In this document: one piece after another, positions 1-8,196 of the stretch | Position numbering within the stretch: position 1 is the first letter of the stretch | Layout: each line of letters starts with the position of its first letter | Origin: an uncultured Cytophagales bacterium | Lineage (GTDB): Bacteria; Bacteroidota; Bacteroidia; Cytophagales; Thermonemataceae | NCBI GenBank assembly: GCA_937911505.1 | Contig: CALEMF010000071.1 | Span: 1-34,365 of the forward strand | Direction of reading: 5' to 3' | Length of the DNA: 34,365 bases | Made by a program: the position numbers and the translations under genes | Notes under the pieces: generated by a model | Database searches by the model: none | Seen by the model: only the letters and a program-made list of their open reading frames with translations | Told to the model about the DNA's origin: nothing

Positions 1-70
1 TAAGTAGTGAGTATTAAGTAGTGAGTATTAAGTAGTGAGTATTAAGTAGTGAGTATTAAGTAGTGAGTAC
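1..70. repeat. Tandem 14-bp repeat, five copies
   Basis: Five head-to-tail copies of the 14-mer TAAGTAGTGAGTAT run from the first base to position 70; the last copy ends in C instead of T. The array probably continues beyond the left edge. It contains no spacers and no open frame of note, so it is a simple minisatellite in intergenic DNA. The stretch 71-242 after it shows nothing I can recognise. Confidence 0.9.
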
Positions 71-242
71 CCCTATAATGTAGGCAGAAAAACTTACAGG
101 CTAGACTTTTGGTCTGTTCTTCTATCTAAACTAAAGAAAGCAGTTTGCTTCCAAGATGAAAGTCATCTCTTCTTACTTGTTGTATCTTAGTTAAGAGGTA
201 TTTGTGCATATTGATTACATTCAGCCAGAGATCTATAAGATA

Positions 243-272
243 ACGATCGCTTGGCCCTTACCAAGCGATCGT
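243..272 (-). terminator. Perfect 12-bp hairpin downstream of the DUF885 gene
   Basis: ACGATCGCTTGG at 243-254 pairs perfectly with CCAAGCGATCGT at 261-272 around a six-base loop. It lies about 30 bases past the stop of the minus-strand DUF885 gene, the usual place for a transcript end. No clear T-tract follows in the direction of transcription, so it may be an mRNA 3' stabilising hairpin rather than a classical intrinsic terminator. Confidence 0.5.
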
Positions 273-302
273 ACTATATAGCTGTATTTCAGATTTCTAA
301 TA

Positions 303-2069
303 CTACTCTACTTCCGTAAGCGCACTTGTCATCATCGCTTTGATGTATTTGACTGGTGCACTGCCATAGCCCAAAAATTGCTCGTGGAAGGCTTTTAAGT
401 TGAAATCATCACCTTGTTGGTCTTTCATTTCTTCTCTAAAATCATAGATTTCTTGGTAACCCGTAAAATAAGAAGTAAGCTGTACGGAGGTAAGACGTAC
501 CCTGCGCCACTTGCCTTCTGCTTCAGCTTTTTGCTGAAAAGCTTCATTCATCAGCAAATCAAGCGCTTCTTCTTTGGTCATCTCTTGGGTGTGTACGGCA
601 TAGTCGAGAATGGTATTACAGGTACTCCGTAAGTTCCACTTGTAGTACATTAGCCACAGTTCAGGTTCGTTGTTGCCATAACCGTTCTCCAACATCATCA
701 GCTCTGTGTACACCGCCCAACCTTCTATCATAGCGCCATTACCTAAGATAGCTTTGATGATACTCGGTGATTGATTGCTGTATACGAGCTGGGTATAATG
801 CCCCGGAATCGCCTCATGGATATTCAAAATCTGTAAAATATAATGATTATACTCTCGTAAATAACTTTCAGCTCTCTCTGGTGACCAGCCCGCCAAGCTT
901 CCTACATTATAATATGTATTGCCTTCCTTGTCGTAAGGGCCCGGTGCGGAGATAGAAGCGCCTGCTACACCCGCCATATAATCGGGTTCACGTCGTACCT
1001 CTAAAGGTTTGGTGGGATCAAGTGTGAGCAGGTCTTTTTCTTTAATGAATTTTTCTAGCTCAGGAATTTGCGCCTCGATGGCAAGTTGGAATGAATCAGG
1101 CGCTACGTGTTTCAAAGAGATTTTATCGATGAGTTGACGTACCATCGCCAGCGGCTCTTTGGGCTTGGCTTGTTCAGGAAGGTATTTTCCCCAGAGCGTA
1201 TCGGCAATGGTAATCATCTTTTGGTGAACAGCCTTTTTGTGCGCTTGCGCTTTCTGATAGATTTCTTCGGCTGAGTAGCCCGATTGAATGTTATAGTTGA
1301 ACTTTGCCTCGTAGAGCGCCTCTCCTAGTCGAAAACTTCTAGGATTCTCCATAGGCAGTGCTTTCAACCAAGCCACATAATCGTTGATGGCTGCTACAGC
1401 AGCTTCCGCGTCTTCTTGAAGCGCTTCCTTTTGGGCTTCAGAAAGGTTGGATTTTGCCAACGCATCAGGCAGGTCTATTTCAAAAACAGAAAGCCCTCCT
1501 AAATTCTGCTCGATCGCCAGTTGGGTATGTATTTCTGTAGGATTCTGAATATTTTCTTTGGCTGCTGCGTAGTAAGCAGGCACTTGTTGTAGCCTTTTAT
1601 GAAAGTTTTCCAGTCTTGTCTCTAGGGCATCGTAATCGTTAATGAGCATCACCGCAAAAGTGCCCGACACATTGTAGTTAGAGGGATTCCATTGGTAGGC
1701 CTTGTAGTCGTTAAGCTGCCAAAGCGTTTTCTTGAGTTGATTTTCAATGAGGTAAAAGTCAGTTTGGTTATTGTCAGAAAGCTGTTTAATGTCAAATTCC
1801 GCCAACTGTTTCAGGTGTTTCTCAGAGAAAGCAATTTCTTTTTTTTTGGTAGCTTCATCAGGAACACGTAAGACACTATCGTACTTATGAAATCCTTCGT
1901 AGCTCGCCCAAGTAGGATAAGTCGCCCAAAGCTCTTCTACAAAAGCTTCTTTATACGTGTTAAAAGTGGTGTCTTGGCTTGCCTTCGCTTGTTCGTCTTG
2001 TCCTTTCTCTGACTGACAGGCTGCTAGCAGACCAATACCAATGAATAAGGTAAAAAAGTATTTATACAT
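303..2069 (-). CDS. DUF885 family lipoprotein, probable metallopeptidase
   Basis: A 588-residue protein of the DUF885 family, whose members carry a zinc-peptidase-like motif. The first 18 residues form a lipoprotein signal ending in LLAAC with Cys18 as lipidation site, so the protein should be anchored to a membrane and act in the periplasm or at the surface. The diagnostic HEAIPGH lies at about residues 418-424 and is followed by EGWAVYTE (about 449-456), which supplies a plausible third metal ligand. Length and motif order are normal for the family. The substrate is unknown; peptides are the usual guess. The start is fixed by the signal peptide. The gene is alone on its strand here, with a hairpin after it and an IS-like element upstream, so it is probably transcribed singly. 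Confidence 0.88.
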   Translation of the reverse strand: MYKYFFTLFIGIGLLAACQSEKGQDEQAKASQDTTFNTYKEAFVEELWATYPTWASYEGFHKYDSVLRVPDEATKKKEIAFSEKHLKQLAEFDIKQLSDNNQTDFYLIENQLKKTLWQLNDYKAYQWNPSNYNVSGTFAVMLINDYDALETRLENFHKRLQQVPAYYAAAKENIQNPTEIHTQLAIEQNLGGLSVFEIDLPDALAKSNLSEAQKEALQEDAEAAVAAINDYVAWLKALPMENPRSFRLGEALYEAKFNYNIQSGYSAEEIYQKAQAHKKAVHQKMITIADTLWGKYLPEQAKPKEPLAMVRQLIDKISLKHVAPDSFQLAIEAQIPELEKFIKEKDLLTLDPTKPLEVRREPDYMAGVAGASISAPGPYDKEGNTYYNVGSLAGWSPERAESYLREYNHYILQILNIHEAIPGHYTQLVYSNQSPSIIKAILGNGAMIEGWAVYTELMMLENGYGNNEPELWLMYYKWNLRSTCNTILDYAVHTQEMTKEEALDLLMNEAFQQKAEAEGKWRRVRLTSVQLTSYFTGYQEIYDFREEMKDQQGDDFNLKAFHEQFLGYGSAPVKYIKAMMTSALTEVE

Positions 2070-2150
2070 AGAAGAAATATTTTAGTGTGATTGTTGGGTT
2101 AAATTTAACAAAAACTTCGCACACGCTTACTATTAGGATAATATCTATTA

Positions 2151-2468
2151 GAGAATGTTTAAAAATTAAATTCTGCATAATTAATATTTTACGAAATTTT
2201 CACCACTTATACTTCGATTGACCTTTTGTTCATTTTTTAGCTTCGCTGAGCTCCTGCGTCGGTTGACTGCGTCGAGCTCCTTCTTTGGTTAGCTTCGCTG
2301 AACTCCACTTCGTTCCGGTTCTTGATGAACCGAGCCTTTGGCGAGCTCGACGAAGTCAAATCCAAAGCTTCAACCCACAAAGTCAGCCCACCACCCCGCT
2401 GGATTTTCAGGCCGACGCAATTATAAAAATCTTAAAAACAGGTAGCTGAGAGAAATTTAAACAGGCTC
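2151..2468. mobile_element. MITE-like element with IS5-type ends (318 bp)
   Basis: GAGAATGTTTAAA at 2151-2163 and TTTAAACAGGCTC at 2456-2468 are inverted ends matching at 11 of 13 positions. Each is flanked directly by TTA (2148-2150 and 2469-2471), which fits a 3-bp target duplication. Ends starting GAG.CTGTTTAAA with a TNA target are typical of IS5-family elements of the IS1031 subgroup. No transposase frame is present. The interior holds internal inverted and direct repeats (AGCTTCGCTGA twice, and GCGTCGAGCTC against GAGCTCGACG), so the transcript or single strand could fold extensively. It sits between the DUF885 gene and the DUF5071-like gene, ending 14 bases from the latter's stop codon. 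It is probably a non-autonomous element mobilised in trans. Confidence 0.7.
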
Positions 2469-2481
2469 TTACAAAATACTT

Positions 2482-3189
2482 CTATTTAGTAGGTTGACTT
2501 GCTTTTTCTAGCGCAACAATAAACTCTTGATAAGCCGCTGTTTTGTTAGCTATCCAGCGTTGAACAATTGTTGGATTCCCTACTTGGTGTTGTGCCAATA
2601 AACATAATATTTCTACATTTAACTCTTCATCTGGCCCGTGTATCCAATACATTAACTCCCTTTCTAAGATTTGGATGCTCTCGGTAGGTAAGTCTACGAT
2701 AAGTTGCTCAACCAGATTAAAAGTCCAAATTGCATCTTGCATTTTGCGAGCGCTTTTTAATGCCATTAGCAAAGCAGGTGTCAGCGCTGCTTTGAGCAGC
2801 CTGAGCGGTTGTACAATCACCTGTGCTACAGGCCAATTGACATCTTGTAGCCAAGTGAGTAGGTTTGGTAAGTAGGGAGCAAGTGTTTTATAAGGTAATT
2901 GCATCAGCGCTTCTGCAGCTTCTGTATCTGACTTATTCACTGGAAAAGGTATATCATCTGGTATACTGGGCACCTCCTCCCATTTCTCCCAACGCAATTG
3001 TGCCGGCGCTACCATATTACTTTGAGGATTGTACATTTGGGTATAGTTGTTCCAGAGGCGTTCATACAAATTGATCCCTTGTACTAGAAGTAGCTCTGTT
3101 TCTCCATCGAGAGAAGGCTTTTGTCTAGTAAGGTCATCGAGCCAAGCTTGTAGGGCTTGTAAAATATATACATAGTCATTGGGTTCCAT
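2482..3189 (-). CDS. DUF5071-like helical protein
   Basis: About 235 residues. The middle part (LPYKTLAPYLPNLL followed by TWLQDVNWPVAQVI) resembles the DUF5071 family, whose hallmark is a WLQDMNWPVA-type segment in short helical proteins of unknown function sometimes found near SMI1/KNR4-type immunity genes. There is no signal peptide or membrane segment, so it should be cytoplasmic. An in-frame ATG 48 bases upstream (3237) would add 16 residues, but these look like untranslated leader and an inverted repeat lies between the two ATGs, so I prefer 3189. The N-terminal 90 residues are unassigned. It is a single gene; the MITE lies directly behind it. Confidence 0.65.
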   Translation of the reverse strand: MEPNDYVYILQALQAWLDDLTRQKPSLDGETELLLVQGINLYERLWNNYTQMYNPQSNMVAPAQLRWEKWEEVPSIPDDIPFPVNKSDTEAAEALMQLPYKTLAPYLPNLLTWLQDVNWPVAQVIVQPLRLLKAALTPALLMALKSARKMQDAIWTFNLVEQLIVDLPTESIQILERELMYWIHGPDEELNVEILCLLAQHQVGNPTIVQRWIANKTAAYQEFIVALEKASQPTK

Positions 3190-3211
3190 GGGAAGATGAT
3201 TATAATTTAGC

Positions 3212-3229
3212 TTTGCATTTGTATGCAAA
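3212..3229. promoter_or_regulatory. Inverted repeat in the leader of the DUF5071-like gene
   Basis: TTTGCAT at 3212-3218 and ATGCAAA at 3223-3229 form a 7-bp inverted repeat with a four-base spacer, and GCTTT/AAAGC just outside extends the symmetry. It lies between the two candidate start codons of the minus-strand gene. That is where an operator or 5' hairpin would be expected. Function is inferred from position only. Confidence 0.3.
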
Positions 3230-3302
3230 TAAAGCATTTATTTTTATGCGATGTTGAGTGTTTTAGCTTTATCGATCAAAGTTATTTAATATAAAATATC
3301 AC

Positions 3303-3332
3303 TTGTTGAGCGTTGAAGATTTATTATATTTA
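3303..3332 (+). promoter_or_regulatory. Possible Bacteroidota-type promoter
   Basis: TTG at 3303-3305, a 19-base gap, then TATATTTA at 3325-3332 is a one-mismatch fit to the Bacteroidota TTG / TAnnTTTG promoter. Transcription would begin a few bases further on, about 20-25 bases ahead of the ATG at 3362. Confidence 0.35.
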
Positions 3333-3361
3333 CAGCCAGTATTCATACATACCTAACGAAC

Positions 3362-4033
3362 ATGAAACGCTTACTTTTCTTATGTTGCTGGTGGCTCTCT
3401 TTGCCCTTAGCGGCACAAACTACTACTTCTCCTGCGAAGCTTACGCTTAAAGGCAAACAAAGTCATCTAGCAGTTTTTGTGGTAGATTTCATCACCAATC
3501 GTTTAGAAGGAGGTCACTTACAACACCTACCTAAAGCGCCTACTGACAGCTTACAGTTACTCACAGATTACAAAGCCCCAGCAGACTTTGGTGCGATTAC
3601 TTTTCAGCATCAGCCTTCGGAGCAGCTTGTATTCAAGGGCACCATTCTTTGGAATGGCACAGGTGAAATACAGCATCCCGTGCGCTTTTTACCACCAGAG
3701 CGCTTCAAAACTGCTAGCAGAAAAATAGAAAAGCCGCTTTCTTATCAGTATTATGCTCCTGATGACGTCTTAGAAGGCTTACTAAAGACTCCTGAGCGCT
3801 TAGTAGAGCAAGTTACTGCTTCTACTACCAACAAGCATTACATTGCGATTTTTCGGCAAATTAACGCTGTTGATGACTTTTATGGGCGTATTTGGCAGCC
3901 GATAAGCCAGTTACAAATTGTTAAGCAACTAGTAAAGAAAAAGTGCCGTGTTGGCTTATATTTATATACGCCTACTGTAGGATTACTTGATTTAGCCAAG
4001 GCAAAATGGGTTATTTTTCTATATGTGGACTAA
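3362..4033 (+). CDS. Secreted protein of unknown function, possibly 3'-truncated
   Basis: A 223-residue product that I do not recognise. Residues 1-18 are a clear signal peptide (MKRLLFLCCWWLSLPLAA, then Q), so it enters the periplasm. The mature part has mixed alpha/beta composition with no cysteine pairs and no T9SS tail. The last 25 residues turn hydrophobic (GLYLYTP, then KWVIFLYVD) and the stop codon TAA is the first triplet of a sequence that also occurs at 27811 and resembles IS ends. This suggests that the natural C-terminus was cut off by an old insertion. It is convergent with the SpoIIE gene, with stops 40 bases apart. Confidence 0.6.
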   Translation: MKRLLFLCCWWLSLPLAAQTTTSPAKLTLKGKQSHLAVFVVDFITNRLEGGHLQHLPKAPTDSLQLLTDYKAPADFGAITFQHQPSEQLVFKGTILWNGTGEIQHPVRFLPPERFKTASRKIEKPLSYQYYAPDDVLEGLLKTPERLVEQVTASTTNKHYIAIFRQINAVDDFYGRIWQPISQLQIVKQLVKKKCRVGLYLYTPTVGLLDLAKAKWVIFLYVD

Positions 4034-4068
4034 GCCGCTGTTTGAACTTTATTTCTTGGTTTTATGAG
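4030..4068 (-). repeat. IS-end-like repeat, copy 1
   Basis: TAAGCCGCTGTTTGAACTTT and the bases after it (4031-4064) match 27811-27844 almost base for base, and the first part resembles the ends of the MITE at 2151-2468 (GAG.CTGTTTAAA). Read on the minus strand it encodes RNKVQTAA then stop; the other copy encodes RNKVQTAS then stop. The simplest reading is a remnant of the same IS end with the last codons of its gene. Confidence 0.45.
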
Positions 4069-4073
4069 AGGTT

Positions 4074-6221
4074 TTACCTTTCTTCTTGGGTAAAGTAATT
4101 GTAGTCTTCTTCTGGTTGTGATGAATAAAAGAGGGCATCATTGATCTTTACCCCAATCATCATAATATCGTCAATTTGCTTGAAGGTTTTTCCGTTAAAG
4201 CTCATCCAATCGTTGATGGCTTTTTCCAGCACCTTCCTTTGCTTCTCCATAGGTTCTTGGTGAATGTCGATTAGTAGGCTTTTTAACCGTCTTTTCATAA
4301 ATTTCCTTCCTTCGGCCCCACCAAATTGATCTTGAAAGCCATCTGAAAAGAGATAAAGGGTGGTATCTTGCCCTAGATTCACAAAGCTTTTCTCAAAGTC
4401 TTTGTTCAAAGCGCGCCAAAAGCCACCAATAGGCTTGTTAGTACCTTTTAGCTCTCTTAAATGACCATCTTGAATATAGATCAGCGGATTTTTGGCACCT
4501 GCAAACTTCAAGATTCTCAATCGCTTGTCAATAATACACAGGGCCAAATCCATGCCGTCACGTGTCTTATTTTCGTCTTGCTTTAAGGCACGTTGTACTC
4601 CTTTGTGTAGCTCTAGAAGGATTTGATCTGCTTCGTAAATTTTACGAAGGTTGATGATCTGGTTGAGAATGGTAGCACCAATGAGGCTCATAAAAGCACC
4701 TGGTACTCCGTGACCAGTACAATCGACGGCTGCTATGAAAATCTTTTCGTCTTGTTCGGCAAACCAATAGAAATCGCCACTTACAATATCTCTAGGCTTG
4801 TACAATATAAAGCAATGTGGCAAAGCCGTCTGTATATCTTCTACACTGGGTAACATTGCTTTTTGGATACGGCTGGCATAATTGATACTTGCCACGATAT
4901 TATCATTTTTTTTCTTCAATAATTCGCTCTGGGCATCTATTTGGGTATATACTTGCGCATTCTCGATGGCAATGGCTACATAAGCGGCCAACCCTCGAAG
5001 CATATCGAGTTGGTGTGGTGTATAGCTGTCTTTTTCATACGCTTGCACACTTATAATGCCGAGCAAGCCTTGCGACCCCATCAACGGCAGAAAGATCAAT
5101 GATTGTACCGACAAGTCAGTTGTATCGGTTTCAAACCATAATTCTTTTTCTGCCTTTAGGTCTAGTACTACTACCTCTTTTTCTTCTTGAAGTACGTACT
5201 TATAAAACACTGACTTACTGACTTCTATAGGTTTATTTTGTATTTCTCCCTCTTTTAGTAAGGTAGTTATTTGATAAGTATCTGCTTCTGCGGTGGCGAT
5301 GCTTAGTACGTCCATTGGCAGCAACGTACAAGCTTTCTCGTATAGGGTCGTGGCAATAGCTTCAATCGACAAGGTAGCCGTAAGCACTTTTCCTATTTCG
5401 GTGAGTTGATGCAAATCTTCGTGGGCTTGCTCTATCTGCTTTTTTTGGACACTGATTTCCTTGTGTTGTTTTTCAATAGCCAATTTTTGCTTAACAGTTT
5501 CTTTTTGCTTTTGGGTAATTTCCTTGTTTTGCTTTTCTATTTTTCCTTTTTGGTGTTGAATGGCTTCATTTTGTGCTGTAATGGCGCGATTCGACTTTCT
5601 TAGGGCTTGTTTGGTTTGTATCTCGGAGCAGTATAAAAATACCATCCCTGTCAATGAAGCAAGAATTACGATCAGTACTACGATGGTAAGGTATTCGATG
5701 CGTCGCTCATCTTTCAGTAAACTTTTATGGGCTTCATGTAGATAAGCATCTAAGATTTTAATACCCTCCTGATAGGTTTGCTCTTGTTGTTGGTAGCCCG
5801 TTCCAAAAATAATGGCCTCGGCTGCTTCTTGCTTGCCTTCTTTCATCAGCGTAAAAGCCTTCATTTCTGCTTCTACCAATTGCTGCTCTGCTAAGTGTAT
5901 TTTTCTATCAATGTGCCGTGCTACTTTAGGTGGGACAATCTCCAGTGCCTCTTCGATAGCACTATCTAAAGCAAGCGTCAGTTGCTGATGGTCAGGGATG
6001 TATTCTAATTGTCCAGTTTCTACAATAAGCTCTGTGAGTAGCGTCATCTGTTTTTCCATTCCTGCAATCTCGCTCTTCAGTTGCATGGCGCGGGCATCAC
6101 GTTCTACTACCCGATTAATAACCTGATAAAAGTGGTAGATATTCCAAGCTAATAAGCTCATTCCTACCAAAATAAGTGAAAAAGTAATAATAAAATAGTA
6201 ATGTTGGGTAGCATTGGTCAT
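4074..6221 (-). CDS. Membrane sensor with GAF and SpoIIE/PP2C phosphatase domains
   Basis: A 715-residue inner-membrane signalling protein. It has TM1 at about 8-31, a helical periplasmic segment of about 145 residues, and TM2 at about 177-198. A K/Q/E-rich coiled coil follows (about 205-275), then a GAF domain (about 276-425) and a PP2C-type SpoIIE domain (about 465-700). Phosphatase signatures are SGDFYW (481-486), AAVDCTGHGVPGAFMS (497-512) with a metal-binding Asp500, and a late SDG. Such proteins dephosphorylate serine or threonine in anti-sigma-factor antagonists; no partner gene is adjacent. An upstream in-frame start would add 38 residues with no membrane-protein character and would run into the preceding terminator's T-tract region, so the ATG at 6221 directly before TM1 is preferred. 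The terminator at 6295-6331 separates it from the stress-protein genes. Confidence 0.88.
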   Translation of the reverse strand: MTNATQHYYFIITFSLILVGMSLLAWNIYHFYQVINRVVERDARAMQLKSEIAGMEKQMTLLTELIVETGQLEYIPDHQQLTLALDSAIEEALEIVPPKVARHIDRKIHLAEQQLVEAEMKAFTLMKEGKQEAAEAIIFGTGYQQQEQTYQEGIKILDAYLHEAHKSLLKDERRIEYLTIVVLIVILASLTGMVFLYCSEIQTKQALRKSNRAITAQNEAIQHQKGKIEKQNKEITQKQKETVKQKLAIEKQHKEISVQKKQIEQAHEDLHQLTEIGKVLTATLSIEAIATTLYEKACTLLPMDVLSIATAEADTYQITTLLKEGEIQNKPIEVSKSVFYKYVLQEEKEVVVLDLKAEKELWFETDTTDLSVQSLIFLPLMGSQGLLGIISVQAYEKDSYTPHQLDMLRGLAAYVAIAIENAQVYTQIDAQSELLKKKNDNIVASINYASRIQKAMLPSVEDIQTALPHCFILYKPRDIVSGDFYWFAEQDEKIFIAAVDCTGHGVPGAFMSLIGATILNQIINLRKIYEADQILLELHKGVQRALKQDENKTRDGMDLALCIIDKRLRILKFAGAKNPLIYIQDGHLRELKGTNKPIGGFWRALNKDFEKSFVNLGQDTTLYLFSDGFQDQFGGAEGRKFMKRRLKSLLIDIHQEPMEKQRKVLEKAINDWMSFNGKTFKQIDDIMMIGVKINDALFYSSQPEEDYNYFTQEER

Positions 6222-6294
6222 AACCGTGATATACCGCTTTAGGTGGACGAAAGAGCAGCTTTGAAAAAACAAATAATTCTTCACATTCGCAAAC

Positions 6295-6331
6295 AAAAAA
6301 GAGCCAAAACACTGCGGCTGTGCTTTGGCTC
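6295..6331 (-). terminator. Rho-independent terminator of the universal stress operon
   Basis: On the minus strand GAGCCAAA pairs with TTTGGCTC (6301-6331) with partial pairing inside, followed directly by six T (6295-6300). It lies 20 bases past the stop of the second universal stress gene and upstream of the SpoIIE gene, so the two transcription units are separate. Confidence 0.8.
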
Positions 6332-6351
6332 CCAAAAGTGTAAAAAATCAC

Positions 6352-7218
6352 TTAGAGATATAATGTGTAGGTCCACACGAGTAGCTTTGTGTGGGTAGCA
6401 ACATCCTCTGCTATGCTGGCTTTCCGACTTAAAACTCTTGCCAAACCAGTACGACTGTGTGTACCCATCATAATCATGTCCATTTGGTTGTCTTCTGCAA
6501 AGTGGAGAATCCCTGTTTCTACATCATCTTCTGAGTAGATGTGCGTGGTGTAGTTTTCTATTTGATACGTTTTAGCTAGCTTTTCCATCCGCGTATGAAT
6601 TACCCGATGCGGCAATACACTGCCTAAGTGATTGACCCTTACAAGGTGTAGGTGTGCATCGGTAAGTTTTTGAAAATCAGCTACTGCCTTGATAAGGTGT
6701 GCTGGTTCATCGCCTACTAAAGTAAGTGGAAGCGCCACCTGCTGAATATCTGCTAGCGATACCGCCTGCTTTACAGAAATCACTGGACACTTTGCAAAGC
6801 GGATCACCTTATCAGTATTACTCCCTACATATTCTTCTTCCAAACTACTTGCGCCCTGTGAGCCCATTACGATCAGGTCTACTTCTTTCGAAGTAATGGT
6901 TTCAGCAATGTTTTTATAGAAATGCCCTACTTGTATATAGGTATCTACCTCTACTCCTTCTACTTTTTGTGCTGTTTCTTCTAGCTGGCGTGTGGCAATC
7001 ACTAACATCGCCGCTACATAAGCCTCTTGTTGCTTATCTTGCTCTATAAGCTTGTTACCTGCTATGTTACCTAGGTAAGAATTGTAAACGTGGATAGGAC
7101 TTTCTACAATATGGAATAGAATGATTTTACTATTGGATTTTTTAGCTAAATCTGTGGCTAAGTTTAAGGCGTGACCAGCTTCTTCGGAGAAGTCTGTAGG
7201 TACTAAGATCGTTTGCAT
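6352..7218 (-). CDS. Tandem-domain universal stress protein (UspA family)
   Basis: 288 residues with two UspA folds, about 1-148 and 155-285. The first starts MQTILVPTDFSEEA and ends with the ATP-binding signature G-2x-G-9x-G-S (GSQGASS then VGSN, about 117-132), which predicts nucleotide binding. In the second domain the matching stretch reads GTHSRTGLARVLSRKAS; the second glycine is Ser and the GS is missing, so it probably does not bind ATP. This one-active, one-degenerate arrangement is common in tandem Usp proteins. It is the second gene of a two-gene operon (26-base gap after the upstream paralogue) that ends at the terminator next to it. The role is cytoplasmic stress or starvation response, known only at family level. 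Confidence 0.92.
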   Translation of the reverse strand: MQTILVPTDFSEEAGHALNLATDLAKKSNSKIILFHIVESPIHVYNSYLGNIAGNKLIEQDKQQEAYVAAMLVIATRQLEETAQKVEGVEVDTYIQVGHFYKNIAETITSKEVDLIVMGSQGASSLEEEYVGSNTDKVIRFAKCPVISVKQAVSLADIQQVALPLTLVGDEPAHLIKAVADFQKLTDAHLHLVRVNHLGSVLPHRVIHTRMEKLAKTYQIENYTTHIYSEDDVETGILHFAEDNQMDMIMMGTHSRTGLARVLSRKASIAEDVATHTKLLVWTYTLYL

Positions 7219-7244
7219 ATGTTAAGGGTTTTTAATTGGTACAT

Positions 7245-8051
7245 TTAAGGATGAAAAGTGAGTATAGGGATGTGGGTTTTATAAAGCATTTTATTCGTAA
7301 GGCTTCCTTTAAAAAGTCTTTCTAGTAGATTATGCTTTTGTGGTATCATCGTCAATACGTCTACTTGGTGCGTTTTCACAAAAGTTTCTAGCGCCTCTTC
7401 TACATCTGCTCCATCAGCAAATTCAAAACTATGTGGCGAGGCTTCTAAGTAATGATCCAAGCGAAATACTTGTATGGCCTCCACAATAGGCATCTCCTTC
7501 GCCTCTGCATTGACGTTAAAAATGAGAATACGTGCCTGAAATACTTCGGCAAGCATCCGCAGGAAATGAACTGGCGCGATGTCGTCTAGTTTTTTGTAAT
7601 CACAGGCAAAAGCGATTTTTTGAACACCAGTAAACACTGCCTCTTCGGGCACAGCCAATACAGGTATAGTGGTTTCTCTGATGAGATGCGTAGTAGTTGT
7701 CCCTAGCAAGGCAGTGATGCCATGCGCCCCCCTTGTTCCCATGATGATCAACGCAGCACTTTTCTCTTCTGCTACCTTGATAATTTCTTCCTCGGCGCTT
7801 TCGTGAAACCTCAGTTCAAAGTCAAAGTCGATCTTATTGGGATGAAAATAATCGCTGCGTAACTGGGCAAGCTTTTCCTCGTAGGCTTCTTGCGCAGGCC
7901 GATCATAAGTAGAAGCAGGAAGCGTATATACACGTACCAATACAATACGGGCTTCTATCGTAAGGGCCCAATGTATGGCATACTGCAGCGCATTTTCAGC
8001 ACAAGCTGAAAAATCGGTGGCTACAAGTATGGTATCAATGGTTTTCGTCAT
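7245..8051 (-). CDS. Universal stress protein (UspA family)
   Basis: 268 residues. The N-terminal UspA domain (about 3-140) begins with TILVATDFSACAENAL and carries IIMGTRGAHGITALLGTTTT. This is close to the ATP motif but has one residue fewer than the usual nine between the glycines, so nucleotide binding is uncertain. The C-terminal half (about 145-268) is a divergent second UspA-like domain without the motif. It is the first gene of the pair with the gene at 6352-7218. It is divergent from the DUF4269 gene, with 145 bases between the starts in which I see no consensus promoter. Confidence 0.9.
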   Translation of the reverse strand: MTKTIDTILVATDFSACAENALQYAIHWALTIEARIVLVRVYTLPASTYDRPAQEAYEEKLAQLRSDYFHPNKIDFDFELRFHESAEEEIIKVAEEKSAALIIMGTRGAHGITALLGTTTTHLIRETTIPVLAVPEEAVFTGVQKIAFACDYKKLDDIAPVHFLRMLAEVFQARILIFNVNAEAKEMPIVEAIQVFRLDHYLEASPHSFEFADGADVEEALETFVKTHQVDVLTMIPQKHNLLERLFKGSLTNKMLYKTHIPILTFHP

Positions 8052-8196
8052 GTATGTTGTTATTTAATTATACACTGGAAAGATAACAACCCTACGCCAA
8101 AAGTAGAAGCTTTTGCAGCGCTTATGAATGAACTCGCTCATTGATTTATCTGATTTTTATCATTCCTGCTCGTTTGCGAATAACTAATTTAGCAGT

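Noticed and set aside
1..70. CRISPR-like array.
   Set aside because: The 14-bp units abut with no spacers.
6115..6351. 78-codon minus-strand frame overlapping the start of the SpoIIE gene.
   Set aside because: It runs through the terminator and over the first codons of the membrane sensor in another frame, and its product is an aromatic-rich string without a domain.
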